Below, in pieces: positions 12,324-25,079 of a stretch of DNA of 64,000 bases; within the stretch, counting starts at the first letter, position 1; every line of letters starts with the position of its first letter. The stretch spans positions 1,736,001 through 1,800,000 of the forward strand of contig NC_092662.1 of the NCBI RefSeq assembly GCF_032118995.1, given 5' to 3'. The notes below the pieces were generated by a model that was not told where the DNA came from, made no database searches, and worked only from the letters and a program-made list of their open reading frames with translations. A program made the position numbers and the translations under genes. The stretch comes from Asterias amurensis. Lineage: Eukaryota; Echinodermata; Asteroidea; Forcipulatida; Asteriidae.

Positions 12324-15300
12324 TCAAATGTTGTCCAATCCAACAGTATCGACAATGACTTTGACAAACATTGTGTCGTCTTTGATGAAACTGTCAGTTG
12401 AATCCAGGACTTCCTGCGCAATGAAGAGCGGACATCCGGAAGCCACATTCATGTCACTGTTGGGCCGTTTGAACGAGGAGCTTGCAGGGTCTGGTCTAAA
12501 GGCGTCAATGACGTGCTCCCGGTTGTTCTGATTCATCAGCATGAAGGTCACCTTCTGGTGGAAAGGCCACGGAAGGAGAGCGTCATGGCGCCCACGCATG
12601 ACCACAAAGAAAAGCGACATGTGCGTGTGCTTCCCTAACCCATCTCCATTCAAGTAGATCCTTGCAGAGAGCTTATAGCCATGTCGGCTGGTGTAGAAAA
12701 CAGGCGAGTAGAATGAAGTGGTTTTACCCGATACTCCCTCTTGGCGTCGGCGTCTGACCTCATTGATCTTCCAGAGCAGCACCCCGTCGTAGGATGATGC
12801 CTCCAAGGCCTGGATACGCAGCTCCTGCTCGGCCAGGGCAATGTTCTTGAGCGTCAGCATCTGGTCCTGGGACTGCAGCCTCTTCTCCTGTTTCTCAGTG
12901 AACTCCTTCAGGTAGGTGTTCTGCTGCTGAAGGGCGGACACCTTGGAGTGCACTGCCTCCAGCTCGTTGCTCAAGACAGCCAGCACCTGTTGGAGTGTCT
13001 CTGTCCTGCGGTCCAGGACGGCGATCATGGATCCAGTCTTCTCGTCCTTCTCCTGGAAATTATTATGTAAACTCGCCACCTTCTTCTCGATGTCTCGACT
13101 CAATTTGCGGATTTCCCTTCTACTTTCTTCCATCTGCATATTCAACATGCCTTCAAATGCTGTAAGATCTACACCACCATTAACAACTTTTGAGCTGTTG
13201 GATCCTTTCGAATCCTCTACCTTTCCAACAACCATCTCCCGGAGATTTCCCGACAACGCAGCTTCATCAAAGTAGAGCCCTTTGGCTTTGCTGATTTTCT
13301 CTGATCTTTCAATCATCGGTAATGCTCCTTTACTTTCCCCCTTAAGAAAACTAGTGTTGGAGAGAGTGTTTACAATCTGCCGATTATGTTCCACAACATT
13401 TTTAGCGAGATGCTCCTCCATACGGCTGGCGTCAAGCTGAAAAGAAAATAACAAAAAAGAATAATTCATCAGTGACTTATTAGTGACATTAAGTATTGTT
13501 TGAAGCTTTGCATGGTGTGGAGAAATAAGAGGAAACTATAAATAAATAGTCAACTTGGGGGTACAACCATGAGTACCTATGTACACGTACATCTATGGGT
13601 ACATGGTATGGGCAATTATACATGAGCACCAATATTGCACAACAATCAATGTTTGTGAACAAAATGCGACAGAAAAGCAAACAGACCATTTCATCATCTC
13701 CACTTTCCTCTTCACTGCTACTATCCTTAAACGGAATCGCTTCCCCTGCCTGATTAATTGACCTCATTTTGTTGACAACTGTCAGACTGATCAATTTTTA
13801 CCACAAATACCAACGACAAAGAAACGTTTTGTCAATTGCGACACAACAGATGTAAAAACAAACAACAGAGGGCGCTGTTAACTGTACCGTTACATATAAA
13901 AATAGCACATTGGGTGACTTCACAATAAAAATGCTCGCCTCCAAAGGTGAAACACGTGTCGCACAATGGGGCTGACAAACGAGGGAGTCAAAGTTTATAT
14001 TTTCATTAAACGACCACATAACAGATGTTGACAAAAGGTAAGTGATGCGATAAAAACTATTGACGTTTTTAAACAGACCATGAAAAATTTCATGAATGCT
14101 TATTCAGGCTAGTAATGTGTAAACTAAACTGTGCAAATGCTTTTTGTATTTGAGAAAATAGATTAAGCTGTTGCAAACTGCTTACCAACCAAAACGACCT
14201 ACATGTTTAGTATAAATGCAAATTGTTTTTAATGCTTGATGTTTTCAATCTTAGCAGGGTCTTTCTCGAAGGCTAAATGAAAACACAACATCATACATCA
14301 ACAGGTATCTAGAAGGTTTTTGCTTTTGGTGGATCTGGTTTTGCAGTTTCCAATCAAACTTTCTAAAGATCTTTATCATGGTGCAGCCAACTTGAATTTC
14401 TCCTATTGATGACAGCGTTACCAAACTGAGACTGGAAGAACAAAATACATAGTCTGGTTCCTATTTGCAAAATGATTACCTATTAGTATTCATTATTGTT
14501 ATTCGATACAAGGAACATGACCAAGATGGAGGCAACCTGATAATGGTCTATTGCTTGACCTCAGCCATGGCAGCCAATGCAGGCGGGTCTATTCAAACTT
14601 GGAAAATGAACCATGAATGAACATTCCCATTCTAAAAACTTTACTGATTAGGCATTTTTGCCAGCGTGTGGCCTCTCTTCATGTCACTCCACAATACTAA
14701 CCAAAGTGTTTGGTCACTGAAGTTAGACTGCAGGACTTGCAATCACAAGGTTGTGGGTTCAAACCCCCCAGCTAATTACCGCTGATTTCACAATGACTAG
14801 AACAAATATTGTTGTTTAATTACTGAGTTTGTGCAACTCATAATCGTAGGTTAAACCGATGTTGGTATGCTTTGCCAGCTTGGTGTTTTCTACCCCTTTT
14901 GGGAGTCTGCAGAGTTCCCTTGATGGGAAGATCATTCAAACAAACAAACAAACAAACAAACAAACAAACATACTTCGATAAGATTGGAATCCCGATCCCA
15001 TGATAAGAGATTGTTCTTTGGGCATAAATGCCCTCCTTCTAAAACCTTCATGTTTGCAATTGGGTTTGGATTTTTTACTTTCAACTACAATGAACCCCAT
15101 GGAAATTTTAGGGAGAGGGAAATCCCCATCACATGGTTGCATTTTGGCGGGAAAGCCAGCTGTGTAAAATCCATAACACAAGAGGGGGCTATACAAGGTG
15201 ACCATATTACTGTGGTTGAACTGCATTACATATGGCGCCAACGCCCAACGATCAACCAGCACTGAAAGAAAACACTAATACCACACCGCAATAAATGTTT

Positions 15301-18300
15301 ACAAGTGCGTCACTCATAATTCTCTTGTTTTTCTGTTTTGATTAGCATATGTGGGGAATAAATGCACTATGTTTTAATATTTTTAACAAAAAGTTTTTTG
15401 TGGTCTGTGGGGCAGATGCAATTTCTATTCAATCCTGAATAGATAACTGGTCATGCGTATATTATGTGCATTATGTAGTAAATGTTTCTCCCCGAGTGGG
15501 GGGGGGGGGGGGGTTTACTTCATGCATCTACACCATATCAAAAGTGATTTTATGGGTTTTTGTCCCTAGAGTGGCCTTGTACTTCAGCTTTTTGTAAAGT
15601 AGTCCACAGTGAATTTTACTTGTCCCATTGGAAGTTTTGTCAGCCAAAATTGAAACCATTTATTTCAACAAACCAGACCTTTCTGATGTACCAGAAACAA
15701 GTTTATTGGTCGAATGAAAACATTCACAGACTCAAACATTTAAAGGTTGTTTTGTTATAAACAGGTAGATTGAACAGTTTATAGTAGCCCACAGGGCAAG
15801 TTGAGAAGAGGTGTGTACACTACTAGCGCATAACAGTTTTTACTAGGTAATGTACACCATCTAAGTTTACTTTTCCCTGAAACATGTACAACCTTTTTGC
15901 AGCCGTGCATACAGAATCAATAGCGCCAAGCTGCTACAAACAATTTTCAACCGGATCTTTTATTAGCTTATTTTTAGAGCAAGCTCCAGTCATCCAGAAA
16001 TGCAAAAACAACTGTTTTACTACGTATTGTGATTGCAATGTTAAGTGGGCGGGAAAACCACTTTTGTTTTTTGAAGAATGTCAAGGGTGAATTCCAGCGG
16101 ATTTGTTACTAATCAATTTTTGGCCTCCTCTCATGTTTCCAGTGCAGTGAAAGAGAGTTATTGCTGACAACAAGTCTGATACTAGGATCCAAATTGTAGG
16201 TTTTTTTTTTTTAAAAGATCGCATTTCCCCCTTTTTCATAACACCCTTCCATGAAACAATTGGTGCCCATCAGCGTAGAACTGCCCAGATGCTTTCCCTC
16301 CAATATAATTAAACAGGCAGTCACAGTTCACAAGTCAAAAACTATTTTGGATGATACTGAAAGGTCAGTAACCCTCGTTGGACTCCAACAGGGAACCCAA
16401 CCTTGAAATAAACCTTCCAACACAATCGGCTGTTTTCAGAGGCAGTAGTAGGCTTCCAACACAACTTTTATCGGCTGAATTTTTTTTAAAGATTTAGGCA
16501 GTATGCTTCCAACACAGATCTTATCGAATGATTTTGGAGTATTTAGGCTTCGAAGACGACTTTTATCAGCTGATTTCAGAGGATTGGGGTAGGCTTCAAA
16601 AGTTCCAACACTACTCATAACGATTGATTTAAGAGGGTTCAGGCAGTGTGCTTCCAACACAACTCTTATCAGTTGACTTCAGAGGATTGAGGCAATAGGC
16701 TTCCAACACATCAGTTGATTTAAGAGGGTTCAGGCAGTGTGCTTCCAACACAACTCTTATCAGTTGACTTCAGAGGATTGAGGCAATAGGCTTCCAACAC
16801 ATCAGTTGATTTAAGAGGGTTCAGGCAGTGTGCTTCCAACACAACTCTTATCAGTTGACTTCAGAGGATTGAGGCAATAGGCTTCCAACACATCAGTTGA
16901 TTTAAGAGGGTTCAGGCAGTGTGCTTCCAACACAACTCTTTACAGTTGACTTCAGAGGATGAGGCAGTAGCCTTCCAACAAATCAGTTGACTTAAGAGGG
17001 TTCAGGCAGTGTGCTTCCAACACAACTCTTATCATTTGACTTCAGAGGATTGAGGCAATAGGCTTCCAACACATCAGTTGATTTAAGAGGGTTCAGGCAG
17101 TGTGCTTCCAACACAACTCTTATCAGTTGACTTCAGAGGATGAGGCAGTAGCCTTCCAACACAAGATCTTATCTGTCGATTTTGATCCTACCTAAATTTA
17201 TATTGATTTTGGAAGGAATTTTAGGCTGTTTTCACGAAGAGAGTTAGGGTTCTAGAATGTTTGTGACAAACTTTCTCATCTTCATCAGTTGCTTATTCCA
17301 TGTATTTCTTTCACAAAATAAACTGAGAGGCAAACAAAAGGCTTGAACACAAAACCTGAAATCAGAGAAAGAAAAACACACAACAAATCAGGGAAAAAAT
17401 CCTCAGAAATCCATGGAAGTTGCACACAAATACGTACCTTTGCTGTGCAGCCAAGAGGAAAATACATGCATCTGATTTTTAGTTTCGGACAATCCCCTGT
17501 GTCAACATCCAGATGACTTTCCATCTATTGAAAAGGAAAAATATGTCTACTTTGAAGATCTACTTTGCTATATTAAAAGACATGTCTGTAACAAAAGAAA
17601 GGTTGAGGAATGGTATAGAGGACTAGTATTAAAAGAAAAGGTTTGGGGTTTGTTTTTGAGGGAGGGGAGGGGAGGACGAGAAGAGGGGTGGGGTGGTGAC
17701 TGTAGAGTGAAGTCCCACTGCACATATTAACGCCTCCCTTCCCATTTTTGCAGTCACAAAACAGACGCATTTGCTCGGAGCAAAGACTAGGCAACAATGT
17801 GAAGGGTGCCCTCCTGCAGGGATGTCATGTGCGTAATTGCGTCTATACAACCCTTTGACTGAACTTGCATTTCTAGAGCAATGTTGGAGGTCAGCTATGC
17901 TGGACTACTAAGCACATGTAGTATACAAACGAGTAGCTGTACAGCGTTGCGTTTTGCTGAGCCATTGGACCTGTAACTGCCCTGTAGCCAGGAATCACAC
18001 TCCAGTTTATGATACAACATGGGAAGTGGCAGCAGAGGGATCTTCTTAAGGGGATGCGACTTTTAAAAAAACACTGATATGATTTTATGGGTCAAATACT
18101 ACAGCAGAAGGTCTTAGCCTTTTTGAGGTATGGCGAACACTACAGGAGTGCAGTTTGGTTTGGGTGTATATGCAGACAAATTTACCCAAGTGTCGTATGA
18201 ATGTGTTTACCACATCTCAAAATGGCTTATGGGAGGGTGCATCATCGCAAATACATACCTGAGTTCGTGGAATACGTTTATTGCAACTGCTACATGTTAT

Positions 18301-21300
18301 CAGTGCATTCGAACATTCACTGGCATGTTTCTGTGGCAAGACAAGATAAAAACACGGTTCAAATTTCTTAACAAGACCAAGGGTCTTAGAGACCTCGTTT
18401 ATACTAGTGGTGTTAACATGACTTCCAGTGTTAAATGGTTCATTATTCTGTAAAACAGGTATAAATAAACACAATGTAAGAGTTTTAGAGGATTTTGGAA
18501 GTAGAAACTAGTTAATAGATGTTCAATTTGTATCAGGGATGAAGAACATTTCTTTGGGTTTTACACTTTCCAAAGTTCTGTGTGAGAAAAAAGAAATTGG
18601 AATTCCTAAAATCTAGGATTCAACCTGCCTCTAGTTAACGGGTAATCTTGATGGTTTAGTTGGTAAGAAACTTCTCTAGAATTGCAATGTAATATGGCTG
18701 TAATTGTTTGTGTACCGAGTATACAGTGCTTACACATATCGGTGTATGAAAGGGTAAAACCAAAATTTATACAGAAAATAGTTACATAAACGAGAAAATC
18801 ACCTTTGATTCTTTGTAAGGGTATTGTTTCTTGCACTGTTTACACTCTACCAATCTCATCGGACATTCTTTCTCTAAATGATGACTTAAATCTCCTCTTT
18901 TGACAGTTTTCCCACATCCTGACTTGAGACACTTTATCTTCTGGAACGGACAAGCATTTTCATGCTCCTGTAAATGAAAACGATAATATCAAACAAAATA
19001 TAAATGTTTTAAAATCAAATTTTATGGAGGCAAAAACAAAGTAGCTTGAAAAGTTATCAAGTAGGATTTGAAACTATGTATGATGGTAGTTTATATCTAA
19101 GAGGCGTTTGCGGTCAACACCATGTGAATATCTCTTTTGAGTAGTAATGTCGGCTCTGAAAACAACCGATGGTTAACAACTCAATGTTCCGATCAGTATC
19201 TCATACAACATACCTGAACATATTGGTGGGCACTTCCCCTCCAATCACAACCTTCAATGAAGCAAACCACTACGGCTGTTCTCAGTTCTCTTCTCGCAAC
19301 AAAGTCGGGACACACCTGGAAATACGCAAGTACATTATAATACAAAAGAATCGGCCAACAAACTAAATAGATAATTGGAGTGAAACCAAAACTGTTTGCG
19401 AGATTTTGTGGGGATTTACATTTTACCAATATTTCACTTTTGAGTACATAATCTACAATACACTAGCATTAAGGTAATTTTTTAAAACAAGATCACACAA
19501 TTAGTTGGGATTTTTTTACGAAGTGGGTAGTATTGTGTAATGTATGAGCCACTTGAAAGTTATATTTGTATACTGTTTGGTACAATGACATGCCTGATCA
19601 CAAGTCACTACTTTAAATTTGAATTCCTCAGGGTATAGAGATAGTTGCTATGTGACATGATTTGGAGCAAGCTTATGCAGAGTTATAAAAAGAGATGATG
19701 AACACCCATACACATGAATTGAGGTGTATGGCACCATGGTACCAGGGTTTTCACATTTGGAGATTGCTATACAAAAGCTTGCCCGAAAGCATTTGACATA
19801 GCAACTGCCTCTTTAGTCTGAGGAATTCAAATGTAAACGGTAACTTATGACTAAGCAAATCATTGTACAAGATTTTATTGAAACCCAACTCGCAAATTGC
19901 TTGTGGAAAGATAAGAGCTATTATTTACTCGCCAAAGAAATTGCGAAACTGCTGAACAAGTGGAAGTGACTCACTACTCTTGAAATGCTACAAGCATTTT
20001 TTTCGTGAAACTACAATCATTTTTCTTTGAAGCAAAGAAAGGGTTAGGGTTACGGTTAGGGTTAGGGTTAGGGTTAGGGTTAGTATTTCGTAATTAACAG
20101 CGAGTAAGCCATCAACAGCTTGCGAGTAACTTTTGAAGGTGCACCAAGGCAAACTTTGCAGGTGCACCAAGGCCAAGACAAGGGCAACAACCAAGGCAGT
20201 GTAATTCCAAGCCTGTGTTATTAGTGTACCAAATCTAATGTCAAAATTTTGTTAACAATACCATCGATAAAAGCAGTGGTTTCAGCTGCAGTTTTGTTAT
20301 AATGTAAGCACTACTTTAAATGTTCTTCTTCATCTACGTCAAAAATTATAATAGTGGCTTCTTGTATAGTGCTCAGGTTCGTCATGCAGTGACGCTCATG
20401 GTGTTTCGTTACCATGGTAACTCCTTTCACTAATAAGCAGGTATAAATATCCATGCTCTCAGAACATATGTTTGTTTTTGTTCTAACATTCTAATGAGCT
20501 TTGTGTTCACCGAAGAGTTAATTATTTCGCAAAATTAATTAATTAATTTTTTTTTTCTCTTCCACACTTTTTATCCAAATTAATAGTTTCTATGCCCAGT
20601 GTACTTTGCCAATGGAAATTAATACTATAAAACATATTTACTAAAATATCAAAGAGTGAAACAAGTGTATTTTCATAATTTGTAATCCTTTATACCAATG
20701 AATGTTGGTGACAAATTGGGCTGCCGGAGGCCCATCTAAGCCTTTCCTACTCTAATTTAAAATTACTTATCTAGATACGCTTCTGTAGAAACAGGCATTA
20801 TACAAGATGATAAATACTGAGTCATGCAGTAGTCATCTAACCAAGTCACCAAAACTGCTGACGGAAAATGATTTTGGCAAAATTGAAACCCTCCATCTTC
20901 TTTAACCTGTGTTATGTGAATGCATTGTATACAGTCTTTCATAAACAAGGAAATATTATTGCCATTATTAAAGTGATATTACAGAATGGAACAGAAACAA
21001 AATAGAGATTATGTGTAAATATCTAACAAGGCCCAAGGCAGAATTTGATATGGATCACAGGCGCTAAATTTCCCATATTCATTGAGCGCCTGTGTGATAA
21101 AGGGTTTAATTTTGTTGGTGTATCTTCAACCCCCAAAAATATCTAAACCATATTTTTCGCAAGGAACCCTATCTCAAAATAGTTTATACGTACTCAACAG
21201 CTGCAGTGCTTCTCACCCACCAAGTAAGTTTTTATGTTTATTTATATTTTAAGAAGTTACCCATCTATGACCCATCTTTATCACTTACCTCATCCACTAT

Positions 21301-22248
21301 TAAAACTCCCTCCGCGGAATTTTCTGGACAAGCAGGGCATCTTATTTCCTCTCCTTTTCGACTGGTAAAAAAAGTTCAATAATGAGCTTGAAATTAATAA
21401 TAAACATAAAACATTTTAAATAACATTTAATACAAATTTAAAAAACTAGTTTCATAAAGATTTTGTATTATGAGCCCTGTTTGTGTAGCACTTTATAGGA
21501 TTCACAAGGTGCTGAGCTGTGCATTCAGATGCATCTATCAGAAAACCCCTGTAATGTTTTTAACGAACGACCTTGAACATAAAAAAGAAACCAAGTCGGC
21601 ACACCTTTGTCACTTTTAAATATTTAGAACCCTTTGTATGAAGAATAAACACAATATCTCAGGCAAATTGATTGTAATTTGAAAGCAACTACATAAAACT
21701 TAAATGACAAATAGCTTTCCTAATAAATAGATTTTTTTTGCCGAGAAGGCCCCCCGTACTTTTACCAACCACTGGGGAATTCTCTAACTGGTTGCAGAGA
21801 TGGCTGGTTGCAGAGGTGGAATTTGTTCTCAGAAGTGGAACTTGGTTGTAAAAGTAGAATTTGGTTGCAGAAGTAGAATTTGATTGTAGAAGTGGGATTT
21901 GGTTGCAGAAGTGGGATTTGGTTGCAGAAGCGGGATTTTATTTTGCTCATTGTATTCTTTAGTTACAAGACTCCAAACTATTCACATGAACTGTGAATCA
22001 ATTGTAGGCTTAGAACCACCACTGACTATATCAGCTTCATATTTCAAGTATTTTCCCTTAAAAAAAGTTTGGAAAAAAAGTATGATCTTCAATTCTTACT
22101 TCTTAATCTGCTCCTTGATACAGCTATCACAGTAACGGTGGCCACAGGGACTTTGCACAGCATCACGGAACACCAACAGACATATTGAGCAAATGAACCT
22201 CTCCACAATATTCTTATCACTGAAGATCTCTTTTGGTAAACCAGGCAT
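12324..22248 (-). CDS. TNF receptor-associated factor, TRAF2/TRAF3-like, complete
   Basis: Cytoplasmic adaptor and RING E3 ligase that links TNF-receptor and innate signalling to NF-kB, JNK or interferon pathways (family knowledge). Exons: 22100-22248 (ATG 22246-22248), 21289-21361, 19214-19315, 18803-18967, 18259-18330, 17438-17524 and 12324-13436 (stop 12324-12326). All phases match, giving 586 aa. Domains: a C3HC4 RING at about residues 20-65 (CSICLLVFRDAVQSPCGHRYC, second half in exon 2); a stretch like TRAF2 'FPDNAARRE' (CPDFVARRE); TRAF-type zinc fingers in exons 3-6, with the last finger completed across the exon 6/7 junction (CMYFPLGC, then H-x7-H); a coiled coil of about 150 residues; and a MATH/TRAF-C domain beginning YDGVLLWKI. 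'QNNREHVIDAFRPD' is like TRAF2, and the end 'FIKDDTMFVKVIVDT' is like TRAF3. It may be the undivided echinoderm relative of both. Confidence 0.92.
13687..13767 (-). CDS. Possible alternative first coding exon of the TRAF gene (RING-less isoform)
   Basis: An ATG with AACAAA before it opens 27 codons ending in the acidic run SSSEEESGDDEM, followed by GTCTGT as a weak donor. It ends in phase 0 and the terminal TRAF exon (from 13436 downward) begins in phase 0. A transcript starting here would therefore make coiled coil plus MATH without RING or zinc fingers. It cannot be an internal exon of the full-length form, because no in-frame acceptor fits the preceding phase. Evidence is only an open frame and phase match. 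Confidence 0.3.
14690..14790 (+). repeat. tRNA-derived SINE-like fragment
   Basis: Lies in the long TRAF intron 6. B-box-like GTGGGTTCAAACCCCC sits about 35 bp after an A-box-like segment. A related antisense fragment occurs near 2450-2510. Confidence 0.4.
14937..14970. repeat. (CAAA)n microsatellite
   Basis: About eight uninterrupted tetranucleotide copies in a TRAF intron. Confidence 0.95.
16405..17175. repeat. 91-bp minisatellite in a TRAF intron
   Basis: The word GCTTCCAACACAACTCTTAT recurs at about 16650, 16741, 16832 and onward, giving a period of 91 bp. Each unit is made of two related halves, one with 'cagttgacttcagaggattg' and one with 'cagttgatttaagagggttc'. Roughly six higher-order units are seen, with diverged edge copies on the left. 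It lies between TRAF exons 6 and 7. Confidence 0.9.
18605..18770. repeat. Diverged tRNA-derived SINE
   Basis: Shares 'ggtttagttggtaagaaact', 'ctctagaattgcaa' and 'ccgagtatacagtgcttaca' with the fuller copies at 45345-45510 and 53445-53735. It lies directly beside TRAF exon 4. Confidence 0.55.
20041..20083. repeat. Short interstitial telomeric repeat (GGGTTA)n
   Basis: About seven copies of GGGTTA with one variant (ACGGTTAGGG) in a TRAF intron. TTAGGG is the usual telomere repeat of echinoderms and vertebrates. Confidence 0.9.
21790..21940. repeat. Degenerate tandem repeat of about 20 bp (GGTTGCAGAAGTGGGATTT)
   Basis: Seven to eight imperfect copies in the first half of the interval between TRAF exons 1 and 2. 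The minus strand of the array stays open as a repetitive frame, but this looks fortuitous. Confidence 0.85.
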
Positions 22249-22553
22249 GGTAGTTGTGTTTACGTTATTTCAGTGGTGTAAATTAACAGCACAACAAGTG
22301 ATTGTCCGTAAGCTAATTTAACAAATCTGGTTCTGACATTCGTTTTGTGGATTGTTGCTAAATATTTGATGAAAGATTCAACTGTTTTAATTTGCATTAA
22401 TTCGAAAGGCAATCGATCTTCACCACATTGTGCTCTGAAAAGAAAGACAATAAAGTACAATTATTATGAAAACAACAATAACAACAGTGTTCTTCATGGT
22501 CAATAATGTAACAAACTACTGGTTTAAAAAAATTTTTTTAGAGGGTTTCTTAA

Positions 22554-22925
22554 AGGAACACGTTGCCTTGGATCGGACGAGTTGGTCAAAACAAAAGCGT
22601 TTTTTATATAATGCATATGGTTGGAAAGATGTTTGAAAAGTAGAATACAATGATCCACACAAGTTTGCCTCGAAATTGCGTGGTTTTCCTTCTACTGTGC
22701 GAATTAACACGGTCAGCCATTTATGGGGGTCAAAATTTTGACCCCCATAAATGGCCGACGTGTTAGTCGACGAGGTAAAAGGAGAACCACGCAATTCTAA
22801 AGCATGTTTGTGTGGATCATTGTATTCTACTTTTACAACATCTTTCTACCCATATGCATTTTATAAAAAACGGTTACAAACGCTTTTCAAAGACCAACTC
22901 GACCGATCCAAGGCAATGTGTTCCT
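22554..22925. mobile_element. TTAA-flanked palindromic MITE, family A, copy 1
   Basis: The whole element folds back on itself. The ends are AGGAACACGTTGCCTTGGAT and its near reverse complement, and the centre is the palindrome around TCAAAATTTTGA. TTAA flanks both sides (22550-22553 and 22926-22929). The open frames inside are products of the palindrome and not genes. It sits just upstream of the TRAF start codon. Confidence 0.85.
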
Positions 22926-23867
22926 TTAAAGAGATTTTCTCCACAAATTGTAAACAAAATTGAGGAAAGTTTTGAAATGCAGGCCGTTACAAGCCTGGAG
23001 TTTCACAGGGGCCGCGAAGGTCATTGCCACCGTTTTGCCCTGGTCTTGGCCTTGGTGGCCCTTCTAAAGTTTCCCATCGACTTCAAGATTTTCCAAATGA
23101 AGGTGGAAAATTAAAAAAAACTGTGGCAAAGTAAAACAAGTTTAAGTGGGACTGGTAATTTAACTAAAAAGAATAATTGCACATTTTTAATATATTCAAA
23201 ATAAAAATAGACCACACAAATAAAGATAATTTTATTTATTCACTTTTGAACCACCTTTCCAATAATTGTTTTAAGAAAAACTGTATTTATTTCATTGCCA
23301 AAATTGCCCAATAGTTAGTCTGAGTATACTCTCCGAATGTGGAGGACTAGAACCTAGGTTGTTGGTATATGGAAAGATGGAGGGCAAATTGACTAAAGTA
23401 GTAACCCTAATTCTAACTCCATGCTACCTGGATACTTCTATTCTACCTCCCCAAAGAAAGTGACCATGGTACTACATGGTACTACTAGCTACTATTATAA
23501 CATCCCTTGCAAGTATTCTGCCTGCGCATTGGTTTAGAGCGCGTCACATGACATGTCTTAGTTTTGCTAGACGACGGCCGTGTGATAGTGCGTCGGTTTG
23601 CCATGCGCTGGTCCGAAGACTAGCACACGGCGTGCAGTACCCAGACGTCCGTTGCGTGTACGAGGATGATAAATTAATAGTCTGTAACCATTTCGGATTG
23701 CACGACACTACATGCAGCACAGTAAAAGTGTTTGCAATCTGTATTCGCGTCGTCCGTGGATTGTAGCATTCAGGTCTGTAACTTAATAATAATAGTACAG
23801 TATTCAGAAATGTTTGGGGTGTTATAAAACATATGTTGACTGTTTTTACTCGTACAATGGTTAAAAA

Positions 23868-23980
23868 CTATGACTCCCTCGATGATCCCCGGAGCGTTCT
23901 TTTTTCCCGAGGCGAAGCCGAGGGAAAATAGAACGCTCCGGGGATCACCTCGGGAGTCATAGTTTTAACCATAGCACTCG
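23868..23980. repeat. Near-perfect hairpin of about 110 bp
   Basis: Left arm GGTTAAAAACTATGACTCCC and right arm GGGAGTCATAGTTTTAACC. The inner arms GATCCCCGGAGCGTTC / GAACGCTCCGGGGATC pair exactly. The loop GAGGCGAAGCCGAGGG is itself palindromic. It may be a small fold-back element. Confidence 0.85.
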
Positions 23981-24300
23981 AAGCAGTCAATATTTGTATA
24001 CTAGTACTACGTACTACTACTACTACTACTAGAGTACTACTACTACTACTAGTAATGTACTACACTAGGTAGTACTACCTCTACTACATGTACTTCACTA
24101 GTCTACTGTATCTGACTACTCCCTACCCGGCTTCATATGCCTACAACAAGTATCTTTCATCATGGAGGTAGATGCTTTCATGATTGATAACGAACTGTAT
24201 TATTTTAATCATGAGGTCGTGCGAGCGGGCGTCGTACGAACATCAATATTTAGGAGTTTTATTAAACATTTTTAACTTTTCTGTCTATCTGGAAATGATG

Positions 24301-24570
24301 CCCAGGTCAAAATTCCAGTTGAACCTAGTTAAACTGGGTTTAACTGGAACTAGTTGAAACCAGTTGATAAACTAGTTAAACACAGTTAAACCAGTTGGTT
24401 TAATATGGAAAATGGACAGAAACCAACTGGTTTATAATTTCAACCTAGTTGAACAAAGTTAAACCTAGTCCAAACCAGTTGGTTAATATGGAAAATGGAC
24501 GAGTTTGATCACTATCCAGTTGAACCAGTTGACCCCAGTTAACTAGGTTCAACTGGAATTTTGACCTGGG
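24301..24570. mobile_element. MITE with 30-bp terminal inverted repeats and internal CCAGTTGAACC words
   Basis: Begins CCCAGGTCAAAATTCCAGTT and ends with the reverse complement. The inside consists of many degenerate copies of 'aaccagttggtt' and 'aactagttt', plus a twice-repeated 'taatatggaaaatggac'. No clear target duplication was found. Confidence 0.75.
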
Positions 24571-25079
24571 TGTTCAGATGTAGAGAAATATAATGTTCTG
24601 CCGCTGCCACATCTTACAATTTTTTATGCATTAGGATATTATCAGCAAAATACCATACCAGAACACACCAACACACAGTCTCCTGATGATGAAGGAGGCG
24701 ATGGGAGCGAAAAGATCAACAATATAAGTTCTGAAATTATTACACGTGCAATGTCCTATGATTCCTGCATTGTCCTTCCTCTCTATGATATGCTGCATAT
24801 AAAGATTGACAGATGTTAGTTTCCAAACGCCAGAAAGGAGTCGATGCTTCTCGAAAGGATCCGATGTAATAGGGTAGTCATCGAACTGAGCAGTAATACG
24901 TAGACTCGCTACAATTCCTTGAGCTTTTTCTCCCTAAGATTTGTTTGTGTGTTTTTGTATGGTAGATATACCGATGTTTTTGGAGTTTCGCTCTTTAGTT
25001 CAGACATTTATTTTATCTATTTTTATTCACTACCATTATTATACAAAAGGGTCATGTTTTATTGCTGATTTTTAAAGTT

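Noticed and set aside
20763..20948. Minus-strand frame between TRAF exons 2 and 3, considered as an extra exon
   Set aside because: Exons 2 and 3 already join in phase and restore the normal TRAF order; this frame has no zinc-finger pattern.
23476..23766. 96-codon open frame in a CG-containing patch
   Set aside because: No similarity or domain recognised, no splice partners, and the location fits a promoter region.
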